DNA from: an uncultured Bacillota bacterium
GTDB taxonomy: Bacteria; Bacillota_I; Bacilli_A; RFN20; CAG-826
NCBI GenBank assembly: GCA_946612055.1
Contig: CAMOEH010000162.1
Coordinates: 1 to 19,487, forward strand
Direction of reading: 5' to 3'
Length of the DNA: 19,487 nt
Part shown: one piece after another, positions 8,085 to 14,384 of the stretch
How the letters are laid out: each line of letters begins with the position of its first letter
Position numbering within the stretch: the first letter of the stretch is position 1
Position numbers and translations under genes: made by a program
Notes under the pieces: model-generated
Databases searched by the model: none
What the model was told of the DNA's origin: nothing
What the model saw: only the letters and a program-made list of their open reading frames with translations

Positions 8085-8795
8085 TCAAGGCAGTTCATCT
8101 GCTTCCTTTTTCTTTGTTTTTGCCATGACCAGAACGCGTAATTTGGTTGGTTTTAACGAAGACAAAAGATTCAAGCAGGCTCGAATTGTCGATCCGGTTG
8201 TATAAACGTCATCGAGCAAAAGGATTTTCTTTCCTTCTAACGATTTTTTGGAAATCAAAGATAAGTTATCCCCCACCTTTTTACGTTCTTCTAACGAAAG
8301 GTCGGATTGTTTAAAATCACAATTCTTTTTTAGAAGCGGCAAAATGGGCAAGCCGATGCTTTTGGCCATCTCAATCACATGATTAAAACCTCGCGCTTCA
8401 TTTGAAGATGAGGAAGAGGGAATAGGGACAATAACATAGCCTCGAAATCGTAGAGATAGATAACGTCGTTGATAATCAAAGAAAACACCAGCAAGTTCAA
8501 CGTCATAACATCCTTTGAATTGATAAAGTAACTCTCGGATTTTTTCTTCATAGGGATAGAAAGCGAGGCAATGAACCGTCTTTTCTTTCCACGTCATGAA
8601 ATGGGGGTTGAGACTTCGAAAGCATCGATAGCAAATGCAACGGTTTTGCAATAGCAAACCATGGATGGAATCCGAGCCCATGGGCGAAAAACAAACCTTA
8701 CAAAAAGGAGTTGCAATATCGGATTTCCCGTTGAGCTTCTTCCATAGATTCTGTAATGGTTTCGGATAAGAAAATGACTTTTCCTGTTGGCGCAT
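8085..8795 (-). CDS. comFC: ComFC-like phosphoribosyltransferase-fold competence protein
   Basis: ComFC/GntX proteins work with ComFA in natural transformation, in uptake or processing of single-stranded DNA; the exact activity is not settled. The 236-residue product has a zinc-finger-like region (CKVC at 32-35 and CICYRC at 53-58), the VIVPIPSS loop and the PRPP-binding motif ILLLDDVYTTGST of type I phosphoribosyltransferases, preceded by ARGFNH. ATG 8795 is supported by GGGAGG 7 nt upstream. It gives an unusual 98-nt overlap with the end of comFA and an N-terminal extension of about 30 residues before the first cysteine. No in-frame ATG, GTG or TTG lies between 8795 and the zinc region. The gene is followed by an AT-rich hairpin and secA. 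Confidence 0.88.
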   Translation of the reverse strand: MRQQEKSFSYPKPLQNLWKKLNGKSDIATPFCKVCFSPMGSDSIHGLLLQNRCICYRCFRSLNPHFMTWKEKTVHCLAFYPYEEKIRELLYQFKGCYDVELAGVFFDYQRRYLSLRFRGYVIVPIPSSSSSNEARGFNHVIEMAKSIGLPILPLLKKNCDFKQSDLSLEERKKVGDNLSLISKKSLEGKKILLLDDVYTTGSTIRACLNLLSSLKPTKLRVLVMAKTKKKEADELP

Positions 8796-9846
8796 AGGCT
8801 TTCCTCCCTGCCCTACCGGCGATTTGAATTAAAGCGGCTGTATCGTAAATGGAATGATCCGCGTGAACGATGATGACCTGCGCATTGGCAACGGTTACGC
8901 CTCTTTCTAGCACCGCGGTCGTCACTATATAAGAAAGTTTCTTTTTGCAGAAAGAAGAGATGATCTTGTCCCTTCCCTTCCGCTTGGAAGAAACATAATT
9001 TCCATTCGGGCAAAATGGCTTAAGCAAGCGATATACGGACTCGCTATAAGAAACCGTTGGAACGAAGACAAAGCAAGGCTTTTTCTCTTTGCCAAATCGG
9101 CGGATCCACAAAATCAAACTCAAATAAAGCCAAGGCACAAAACGACGACAAATACGCGGGACGGGTATGTCTTTTTGATGGAAACGGGTATGTAAGGTGA
9201 ACATCTGTTTCCCTTCTCCCGTAAATTCTTTAACTATCGATTTGGAAGGAGTTGCAGACATCATCAAGCAGTGTCCTCTAAGAGACCTTTTGTACAAGGA
9301 GAAAAGAATATCCGATCCTTTGAAAGGAAAGGCATCGATTTCGTCCATCACCAGCAAATCAAAATAATTCGGGTAGCGAAATAATTGATGGGTTGTTAAG
9401 ACGACACAGTCGCCTACAAGTTCATCATGGTTTCCACCATAAACCGCGATAATCTTGCTCGAAGGAAAGGCAGAAACAAGTCTTTGATGCAATTCGATGA
9501 CAACGTCTTTTCGGGGCAAAGCAAAGCCCACGTGCATTCCTTTTGCCATTGCAAAGCCGATCACGCCATAAGATATTTCGGTCTTACCTGAACCGCATAC
9601 CGCATATAAAAGCGTGTCGATTCCCTTTTTAAAATTATCCAGCGCCTGATCGGACAGTCTTTGTTGGTTCTTGGAGAGGGGATAATCCAATTTCAAAGCC
9701 ACCGGATGGGGCGAGAACTCCCTCGGATCGGCCAATTCGCCACGAAAGGAAACACACCTTCGGCAATAGGGCTTGCCGTTTAAGTAGCCAATTGAATGTA
9801 TGTCGGTGTTGCCGCATATTGGGCAAACAAAATCATTGGTCGACAT
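8698..9846 (-). CDS. comFA: ComFA-like DEAD/DEAH helicase for DNA uptake
   Basis: ComFA is a membrane-associated ATPase thought to help pull single-stranded DNA through ComEC. The 382-residue product has an N-terminal four-cysteine zinc site (C8, C11, C28, C31), Walker A AVCGSGKTE (82-90), DEID motif II (LLVMDEIDAF), motif III MSATP, a motif V-like TAVLERGVTV, and motif VI QIAGRAGRKA. It is shorter than Bacillus ComFA (about 460 residues), mainly in the N-terminal region. ATG 9846 lies inside the end of the upstream nuclease gene (14-nt overlap). AAGGGA about 9 nt upstream is also inside that gene, so translation is probably coupled. No promoter is seen directly upstream; transcription must come through the nuclease gene. 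A decayed copy of its 5' end lies at 10849-11013. Confidence 0.92.
   Translation of the reverse strand: MSTNDFVCPICGNTDIHSIGYLNGKPYCRRCVSFRGELADPREFSPHPVALKLDYPLSKNQQRLSDQALDNFKKGIDTLLYAVCGSGKTEISYGVIGFAMAKGMHVGFALPRKDVVIELHQRLVSAFPSSKIIAVYGGNHDELVGDCVVLTTHQLFRYPNYFDLLVMDEIDAFPFKGSDILFSLYKRSLRGHCLMMSATPSKSIVKEFTGEGKQMFTLHTRFHQKDIPVPRICRRFVPWLYLSLILWIRRFGKEKKPCFVFVPTVSYSESVYRLLKPFCPNGNYVSSKRKGRDKIISSFCKKKLSYIVTTAVLERGVTVANAQVIIVHADHSIYDTAALIQIAGRAGRKAYAPTGKVIFLSETITESMEEAQREIRYCNSFL
9692..9846. repeat. Intact copy of the duplicated comFA 5' segment
   Basis: This stretch is the downstream partner of a direct repeat with 10849-11013; together they bracket the nuclease gene. In the best block (25 codons from the YLNG region to EFS) 62 of 75 bases agree by my hand alignment. 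Similarity fades at the ATG on one side and near a shared CTTTGAA (minus sense) on the other. Confidence 0.85.
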
Positions 9847-10825
9847 GGAAAATTTCCCTTATTTCGTTAATTTTGTTTTCTAGCAATTTCTTATTTATCA
9901 ATTTTGTTTCATATGTACTGATTGCTATATTTGAGTTGTTTTGTGCTACCGAATACTCAACGACCGTTTTGTCTTTTGAAGTGCACAAGATAATCCCCAC
10001 ACTTTGGTTCTCGTTATCTTTCCTTTCTTGTCTATTTAACGCTTCTAGATAGAAGCTCATCTTTGAAATATATTCCGGTTTAAATTCTCCGATTTTTAAT
10101 TCAAAAGCAACCAAGCAGGAGTAGGTTCTGTTATAAAACAACAGATCAATATAAAAGTCATGCATCCCAACTTGGATTCTGTATTCTTCTCCAATAAAGG
10201 AAAAATCATTACCGATTTCTAAAATGAAGTCTTTTAAATTTGAAACGATAGACTTTCGCAAATCTTTTTCAGAATATGCATTTGGTAAATCTAGAAACTC
10301 TAATGAGTAATTATCCAAGATTTTAGTCTTTGGAATATCATCCTCATCTACTGCAGGTGTCAAGCTTTCTAATGCTTTGCCATTGGACAATAAGTATCTT
10401 TCATAATAACCGCTAGATATTTGTCTATTTAGTTCTCTATAGGAATAGTTGTGTTTAATACAAAGTCTTAAATAAAATTCCTTTTCTTCAATAGTTTTTG
10501 TGCTTGATAAAATTAGCACATTATTGCTCCAACTAATTTGTCTCGACAGTGTTGAGACAATTATATTGTCTCTATATTCTTCATAAAACTGTACCGTCCT
10601 ATATAATCCGGCTCTGCTAATTCCTTTTAAATTTGGATATGCTTTCGCAAGATTATTCGAAATCGATTCAATCGTTTTCGAACCCCATTTTTCTGTTTTA
10701 ATTTTTGTGGATAAATATTTCCCAATTTCAAAATACATCAGCACCAATTCTTCGTTGATTTTTCGATATGCCTTATCTCTATGTGACTGGATGATTGTTA
10801 CAATTTCATTTAATTCTTTTTCCAT
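9833..10825 (-). CDS. DUF1016/YhcG-family PD-(D/E)XK nuclease
   Basis: This 330-residue protein has the two-part YhcG layout. The N-terminal DUF1016_N helical domain (about 1-150) includes YFEIGKYLS, the GISRAGLYRTVQFY helix and SWSNNVLIL. The C-terminal PD-(D/E)XK domain has Asp227 in FYIDLLFYN and Glu242-x-Lys244 in AFELKIG, followed by YLEALNRQ. Members often accompany restriction or mobile loci, but their biological role is poorly defined. The start ATG 10825 has AGGAG 8 nt upstream. The DNA is much more AT-rich than its neighbours (14 of 60 G+C at 10441-10500 against 29 of 60 at 9481-9540), suggesting transfer. Its last codons (VDQ, TGA) are read from bases that also start comFA. It sits inside the comF operon between two copies of the comFA 5' end. 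Confidence 0.9.
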   Translation of the reverse strand: MEKELNEIVTIIQSHRDKAYRKINEELVLMYFEIGKYLSTKIKTEKWGSKTIESISNNLAKAYPNLKGISRAGLYRTVQFYEEYRDNIIVSTLSRQISWSNNVLILSSTKTIEEKEFYLRLCIKHNYSYRELNRQISSGYYERYLLSNGKALESLTPAVDEDDIPKTKILDNYSLEFLDLPNAYSEKDLRKSIVSNLKDFILEIGNDFSFIGEEYRIQVGMHDFYIDLLFYNRTYSCLVAFELKIGEFKPEYISKMSFYLEALNRQERKDNENQSVGIILCTSKDKTVVEYSVAQNNSNIAISTYETKLINKKLLENKINEIREIFHVDQ

Positions 10826-10839
10826 AAATAGTTCTCCTT

Positions 10840-11013
10840 TCAGTTATGTTCAAAGTCCTGCGAACGAGCTGAGAACTCCTTTGGATCAGCCAAATCTCTG
10901 CGAAAGGAAACGGCCCTTCGGCAATATGGCCTGCCGTTTAAGTACCTGATATAACGGGCGTCGGTACTGACGCAAACTGGACGAACGAAGCAACTTTCAA
11001 TCCGCTCCCCCAT
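10840..11013 (-). pseudogene. Decayed 5' fragment of comFA, now a 57-codon leader ORF to the nuclease gene
   Basis: From ATG 11013 the frame reads 57 codons that align with the start of ComFA. RPVCVSTDARYIRYLNG matches CPICGNTDIHSIGYLNG, then PYCRRAVSFRRDLADPKEFS matches PYCRRCVSFRGELADPREFS. Two of the four zinc cysteines are lost (C8 to Arg, C31 to Ala). A one-base insertion near 10856 shifts the frame, and TGA at 10840-10842 closes it. The stop lies immediately before the AAAGGAGAA ribosome site of the nuclease gene, so if translated it would act as a coupled leader ORF. The helicase domains are absent. The frame stays open upstream to 11244, but that part has no recognisable content. Confidence 0.85.
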
Positions 11014-11040
11014 TGTTTTTCTTCTCTTTTTTGATTTAAT
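11013..11040 (+). promoter_or_regulatory. Tentative plus-strand promoter for a short RNA
   Basis: TTGTTT (11013-11018) and TTTAAT (11035-11040) are spaced by 16 nt. The -35 matches 3 of 6 and the -10 matches 5 of 6 consensus bases. The region is T-rich, which makes chance matches likely. Its interest comes from the hairpin and terminator downstream on the same strand. Confidence 0.2.
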
Positions 11041-11046
11041 AAATGC

Positions 11047-11119
11047 GCTGGATTCGTATCGAGACCTGCCTTCATCGGCATGGTGGCTTCCAGTGTCGGA
11101 TTTGTTTCCGACTTTTTTT
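11047..11119 (+). ncRNA. Candidate small structured RNA of about 73 nt
   Basis: Between the tentative promoter and a plus-strand terminator lies a segment able to fold as CTGGA/TCCAG (about 11048-11093) enclosing ACCTGCC/GGCATGGT with a TTCATC loop and one bulged base, followed by the terminator hairpin. No coding gene on the plus strand explains the terminator. I recognise no RNA family. The complementary strand would form the mirror structure, so strand and function are uncertain. Confidence 0.25.
11095..11119 (+). terminator. Plus-strand Rho-independent terminator-like hairpin
   Basis: A perfect 6-bp stem GTCGGA/TCCGAC (11095-11100, 11107-11112) with loop TTTGTT is followed at once by TTTTTTTATTTC on the plus strand. 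On the minus strand no U-tract follows, so the orientation is plus, opposite to all coding genes nearby. Confidence 0.5.
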
Positions 11120-11224
11120 ATTTCTGGAAAGGACATTTCGACGTTATCTCTCAATTCCAATTTGAAGGCAGAGAATTTGTTTTTCCTCCTTTTTGTGAGG
11201 AATAGAGATTGCCATGGCAAAGAA

Positions 11225-11266
11225 AGCAAAAAAGGTCCCCACACTTATCTATAGGTGTGGAAACCT
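11225..11266 (-). terminator. Strong Rho-independent terminator after the sua5-rpiB fusion gene
   Basis: On the minus strand AGGTTTCCACAC pairs with GTGTGGGGACCT (12 bp including two G-U pairs; arms 11255-11266 and 11233-11244) with a 10-nt loop, then TTTTTTGCTTT. It starts 18 nt after the stop of the fusion gene. On the plus strand the hairpin is followed by TCGTTTTTC, so it may work both ways. It separates the prfA-prmC-sua5/rpiB unit from the comF locus. Confidence 0.88.
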
Positions 11267-11283
11267 TCGTTTTTCAAAAAAAG

Positions 11284-12321
11284 TTATTTTTCGAGAAGAT
11301 TAACTCGGCGGTGATGCTTCTCTAATGGGGAGAATTTTTCAGAGAGGAAGATATCAAGATTTAATAGGACATCCTCTTCTTTCATATAAGCGGCTCCGAA
11401 AGAAATGACGTTCGCGTCATTATGTTCGCGCATCTTTTGACTAACCGCCGGTCCATAGCCAATGCCCGCGCGCACTCCTTTTATTTTGTTCGCGGCCATC
11501 ATGATTCCTTCACCCGACGTGCAAACAACGACGCCCAATTCGGCTTTCTGAGAAGCAACCGCTTTTCCAACCGCTTGACCAAACAAAGGATAATCACAGC
11601 TCTCGGTCGAATTCGTCCCACAATCGAGGACTTGATAACGCATTTCTTCAAGGTGCTTTTTGATTTTTTCTTTAAGAAGATAGCCTCCATGATCGGCCCC
11701 AAGCGCAATGCAAGGCGCTTTGGTGGAATAGACTTTTTGAACCTGTTCTAAGGTAATCGCGCCAAATCGAACTAAGCGAGGCTCACCTTTGCTTAGATCG
11801 ATGATTGTTGATGGCACGCCTCCTTTAATTTCGCCATCAATGATCCATTCAATGTCGCCACCAAATGTTTCAGCAATGGACTTGGGGTCATTGAGTTCTT
11901 TTTCGCCAGACTTATTCGCAGATGGGACTAATAACGGGCAGCCAACTTTTTCGATAAGATTGCGCACCGCTTCATCATCCGGAACGCGGACCCCAACAAC
12001 ACCGTTTTCTGCTGCGTGAGGAGGCAAATTCTTTCTAGCTGGCAATAACAAAGTCAAAGGACCAGGCATAAACGCTTTCATCAAAGAGACAATACGTGCA
12101 TCAATTTTAGCAACCGAAGCAACCTGCCCTAAATTGGCGCACATCAAAGTAAAAGGCTTGCCTTCTGGCCTATTCTTCGCCTGGCAAAGCAAGCGATAGG
12201 CGTTTTCGTTATCGGCAATAGCTCCAATCCCGTATACCGTTTCCGTAGGAAAGGCTACAAGTTTGCCTTCTTGCAGAGCTTTAACTGCTTTTGAAAATTC
12301 GTTCCAAGAAATAATGCCCAT
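11284..12321 (-). CDS. Fusion of a Sua5/TsaC-type threonylcarbamoyl-AMP synthase domain and ribose-5-phosphate isomerase B domain
   Basis: The 345-residue product joins two enzymes. Residues 1 to about 197 are a YrdC/Sua5 domain, which makes threonylcarbamoyl-AMP for the t6A37 tRNA modification. It shows PTETVYG (25-31), the KNRPEGKPF substrate motif (49-57) and SAN (134-136). Residues about 203-345 are RpiB/LacAB, which interconverts ribose-5-P and ribulose-5-P. It shows GADHGG (208-213), catalytic Cys267 in VVCTSGEG, AANKIKGVRAG and His300 in EHNDANVISFG. The linker (VYSTKAPC) is very short, and the separate Sua5 C-terminal domain is absent. In Bacillus, ywlC (sua5) and ywlF (rpiB) are near neighbours downstream of prfA-prmC, so the fusion probably arose by loss of the genes between them. 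The start is ATG 12321, with AGGAGG 5 nt upstream overlapping the prmC stop. Confidence 0.93.
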   Translation of the reverse strand: MGIISWNEFSKAVKALQEGKLVAFPTETVYGIGAIADNENAYRLLCQAKNRPEGKPFTLMCANLGQVASVAKIDARIVSLMKAFMPGPLTLLLPARKNLPPHAAENGVVGVRVPDDEAVRNLIEKVGCPLLVPSANKSGEKELNDPKSIAETFGGDIEWIIDGEIKGGVPSTIIDLSKGEPRLVRFGAITLEQVQKVYSTKAPCIALGADHGGYLLKEKIKKHLEEMRYQVLDCGTNSTESCDYPLFGQAVGKAVASQKAELGVVVCTSGEGIMMAANKIKGVRAGIGYGPAVSQKMREHNDANVISFGAAYMKEEDVLLNLDIFLSEKFSPLEKHHRRVNLLEK

Positions 12322-12330
12322 AATCGCCTC

Positions 12331-13176
12331 CTAATTAATATATATAAATAAGAAACGGGTTTTTCCATTCAAATCGGGGACAAATTTAAATTCGTAGTCC
12401 TTGAGATATTTTGCCATTAAGCCCGTCAAATAATCTTCGAGGTCATAACCAATCTCAAAGCACATCAAAAGGGATCCTTTTTTCACCTTTTCATAGTCGC
12501 GGAAGATGTCTTCATAAACGGAATGCTCTTTATCTAGCCATAATGCGGCTCCTGGATCGTAGTCTTTCACCGAATCTTGGGTCTCTTCTTTGGAGGTGAT
12601 ATAAGGAGGGTTGCTGACGATGACATCTAATTTCATATCTGCGTCGATATAGGGTTTTAAAGAAGGGCCAAGGAAGGTCGGAATTCGCAATCCATAACGT
12701 TCAAAGTTTCCATTCGCGACTTCGAGTGCTCCTTCGGAAATATCAGAAGCGGAGACAATCCAATTTTTGAAGATACTTTTCAAAGCAAGAGCAATAACTC
12801 CAGACCCGGTTCCAATATCGGCGCACATCAAGAAATTTCTGGGATCATAATAGTCAAGGATTCGCTCTGAAATTTGGGCTACAAGTTCTTGCGTTTCCAT
12901 TCGCGGAATCAATACCCGGGAATCCACTTTAACCTTGTATTGCAAAAAGGAGGCTTCTCCTAGAATATATTCCACCGGTTCGCCTTTCAAAAGCCTTGCA
13001 AATTGCTCATTAAATAGCGAAATTGCGGTCATTTCCTCATCTTTATGGTAAAGAGTATCAATGGGAGAATCATATCCCATATCCGATGCGATAAGGGTTC
13101 TTATATCAGCAGACAAAACGCCATGAGGCTTACCCTCGGAAATCGCTTTGTTGTATACCTCAATAATTTTAGGCAT
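12331..13176 (-). CDS. prmC: PrmC (HemK), release factor glutamine N5-methyltransferase
   Basis: PrmC methylates the glutamine of the GGQ motif in RF1 and RF2 using S-adenosylmethionine, speeding peptide release. The 281-residue protein has an N-terminal helical substrate-binding domain, then the Rossmann methyltransferase core with the SAM site ADIGTGSGVIALAL and the catalytic NPPYIT motif that grips the target glutamine. It begins with an 8-nt overlap with prfA, an order kept in most bacteria. The ribosome site GAGGAG lies about 13 nt upstream inside prfA, so coupling is likely. Both its likely substrates, RF1 and RF2, are encoded in this window. The C-terminal residues (FIYIN) run into the ribosome site of the next gene. 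Confidence 0.95.
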   Translation of the reverse strand: MPKIIEVYNKAISEGKPHGVLSADIRTLIASDMGYDSPIDTLYHKDEEMTAISLFNEQFARLLKGEPVEYILGEASFLQYKVKVDSRVLIPRMETQELVAQISERILDYYDPRNFLMCADIGTGSGVIALALKSIFKNWIVSASDISEGALEVANGNFERYGLRIPTFLGPSLKPYIDADMKLDVIVSNPPYITSKEETQDSVKDYDPGAALWLDKEHSVYEDIFRDYEKVKKGSLLMCFEIGYDLEDYLTGLMAKYLKDYEFKFVPDLNGKTRFLFIYIN

Positions 13177-14260
13177 CTAAGGATTGGCTCTCCTCTAATA
13201 GCTTTTGTTCTTGGTCGTAATGAATCAGGGCTTCAAGCAGTCCATCAAGCTCACCTTCCATGATTCGATCAAGCTGATTTACGGTATATCCAATGCGGTG
13301 ATCGGTCACGCGATTTTGGGGGTAATTGTAGGTTCTAATTTTCTCAGAACGTTCCCCCGTTCCAACCTTCAGTTTCCTTTCGCTAGCCCGCTTGGCATCT
13401 TCTTGTTCCTGGAAGTAGGCAAACACCTTAGCGCGAATCATTTGCATCGCGATTTCTTTGTTCTGAAGCTGTGCTTTTTCGGTTTGACAAGCAACGACTA
13501 GTCCAGTAGGAAGATGCGTGATACGAACCGCGGATTCGGTTTTGTTTACGTTTTGTCCGCCTGCCCCTTGGGAATGGTAAGTATCGATTTTTAGATCATT
13601 CGGATTAATTTGGACATCAACTTCTTCAGCTTCGGGCATGACCAAAACGGTCGCGGTCGAAGTGTGGATTCTTCCTGAAGCCTCTGTCTTAGGAACGCGT
13701 TGAACGCGGTGAGCGCCCGATTCGAATTTGAGTTTGGAATAAACGGAATCGCCTTTGATGATAAAGGAAACGGAAGAATATCCACCGGCAGCACCTAAAT
13801 TGGCATCGAGAAGCTGCAATTTCCAACCCTGTCTTTCCGCGTATTTGGTATACATCCTAAGCAAATCGCCCGCGAAGATATTGGCTTCATCGCCACCGAC
13901 AGCTCCGCGAATCTCGACGATGATGTTTTTGTCATCGTTGGGATCTTTGGGTAAAAGAATCCTTTGAAGTTCTTCTTCTAGAGAAGCCATTTTCGCTTGG
14001 GCTTCTTTTCTTTCTTCTTTCGCGAGTTCAATTAGTTCTGCGTCCCCGGATTCTTCCATCTCAAAAGAATCGGAAACGGTTCTTTCACATTTGATGTATT
14101 GCTCGTATTTGTCGGCCGCCTCTTTTAAAGAAGCTTGTTCTTTGGAGATCTTCGTGAAACGCGAAAGATCGGAAGCCACATCATCTTTTTCAAGCTCGGA
14201 AGAAAGATAAGCGAACCTTTCTTTCGTTGCTTCTAGTCTTTTGCGCATGCTCTCGTCCAT
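13169..14260 (-). CDS. prfA: Peptide chain release factor 1 (RF1)
   Basis: RF1 ends translation at UAA and UAG. The 363-residue product has an N-terminal coiled-coil domain, the PxT-type stop-recognition tripeptide (PKT in HRVQRVPKTEASGRIHTS), and the catalytic GGQ in YHSQGAGGQNVNKTESAVR. PKT here against SPF in the other factor cleanly separates RF1 from RF2. I take ATG 14260 (MDESMRKR); a second in-frame ATG at 14248 is also possible. Neither has a good Shine-Dalgarno: the leader ends AACGGTATTTTTT. A TATAAT promoter lies about 30 nt upstream. It is the first gene of the prfA-prmC-sua5/rpiB unit and is divergent from dnaX. Confidence 0.96.
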   Translation of the reverse strand: MDESMRKRLEATKERFAYLSSELEKDDVASDLSRFTKISKEQASLKEAADKYEQYIKCERTVSDSFEMEESGDAELIELAKEERKEAQAKMASLEEELQRILLPKDPNDDKNIIVEIRGAVGGDEANIFAGDLLRMYTKYAERQGWKLQLLDANLGAAGGYSSVSFIIKGDSVYSKLKFESGAHRVQRVPKTEASGRIHTSTATVLVMPEAEEVDVQINPNDLKIDTYHSQGAGGQNVNKTESAVRITHLPTGLVVACQTEKAQLQNKEIAMQMIRAKVFAYFQEQEDAKRASERKLKVGTGERSEKIRTYNYPQNRVTDHRIGYTVNQLDRIMEGELDGLLEALIHYDQEQKLLEESQSLDA

Positions 14261-14289
14261 AAAAAATACCGTTTTCTGTTGCCGTGGGA

Positions 14290-14318
14290 ATTATAGACGA
14301 TACCCATGTTAAGAGCAA
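14290..14318 (-). promoter_or_regulatory. Promoter of the prfA operon
   Basis: On the minus strand a perfect TATAAT (14290-14295) lies 17 nt from TTGCTC (14313-14318), which matches TTGACA at three positions. Predicted transcription starts near 14283, giving a leader of about 22 nt before the prfA ATG. Confidence 0.65.
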
Positions 14319-14324
14319 AGCACT

Positions 14325-14339
14325 CTAATCTTAGATTAG
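14325..14339. promoter_or_regulatory. Perfect 15-nt palindrome between divergent promoters, candidate operator
   Basis: CTAATCT-T-AGATTAG has 7-nt arms and a single central base. It sits midway between the -35 boxes of the prfA and dnaX promoters (14313-14318 and 14344-14349), 6 nt from the first and 4 nt from the second. That is the geometry of a site controlling both. No regulator family is recognised from the sequence. Confidence 0.4.
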
Positions 14340-14343
14340 TAAC

Positions 14344-14372
14344 TAGAGAGATTCCCATAGAGCGCGTATAAT
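14344..14372 (+). promoter_or_regulatory. Promoter of the dnaX operon
   Basis: TAGAGA (14344-14349; 4 of 6 consensus bases) and a perfect TATAAT (14367-14372) are spaced 17 nt apart. The -10 box ends only 12 nt before the dnaX ATG, so the transcript should start about 5-6 nt before it. Confidence 0.7.
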
Positions 14373-14384
14373 CAATAAGAACCT

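Noticed and set aside
11045..11095. Possible decayed tRNA (minus-strand TACGAATCC resembles a T-loop, with a TGCC/GGCA stem nearby)
   Set aside because: The flanking bases do not form a T-stem, the anticodon loop would be six bases, and no acceptor or D arm can be built.
11014..11244. Upstream extension of the comFA fragment to a 134-codon frame
   Set aside because: Residues before the fragment's ATG have no recognisable content, the region contains a hairpin and part of the terminator, and ComFA homology begins only at the 11013 ATG.
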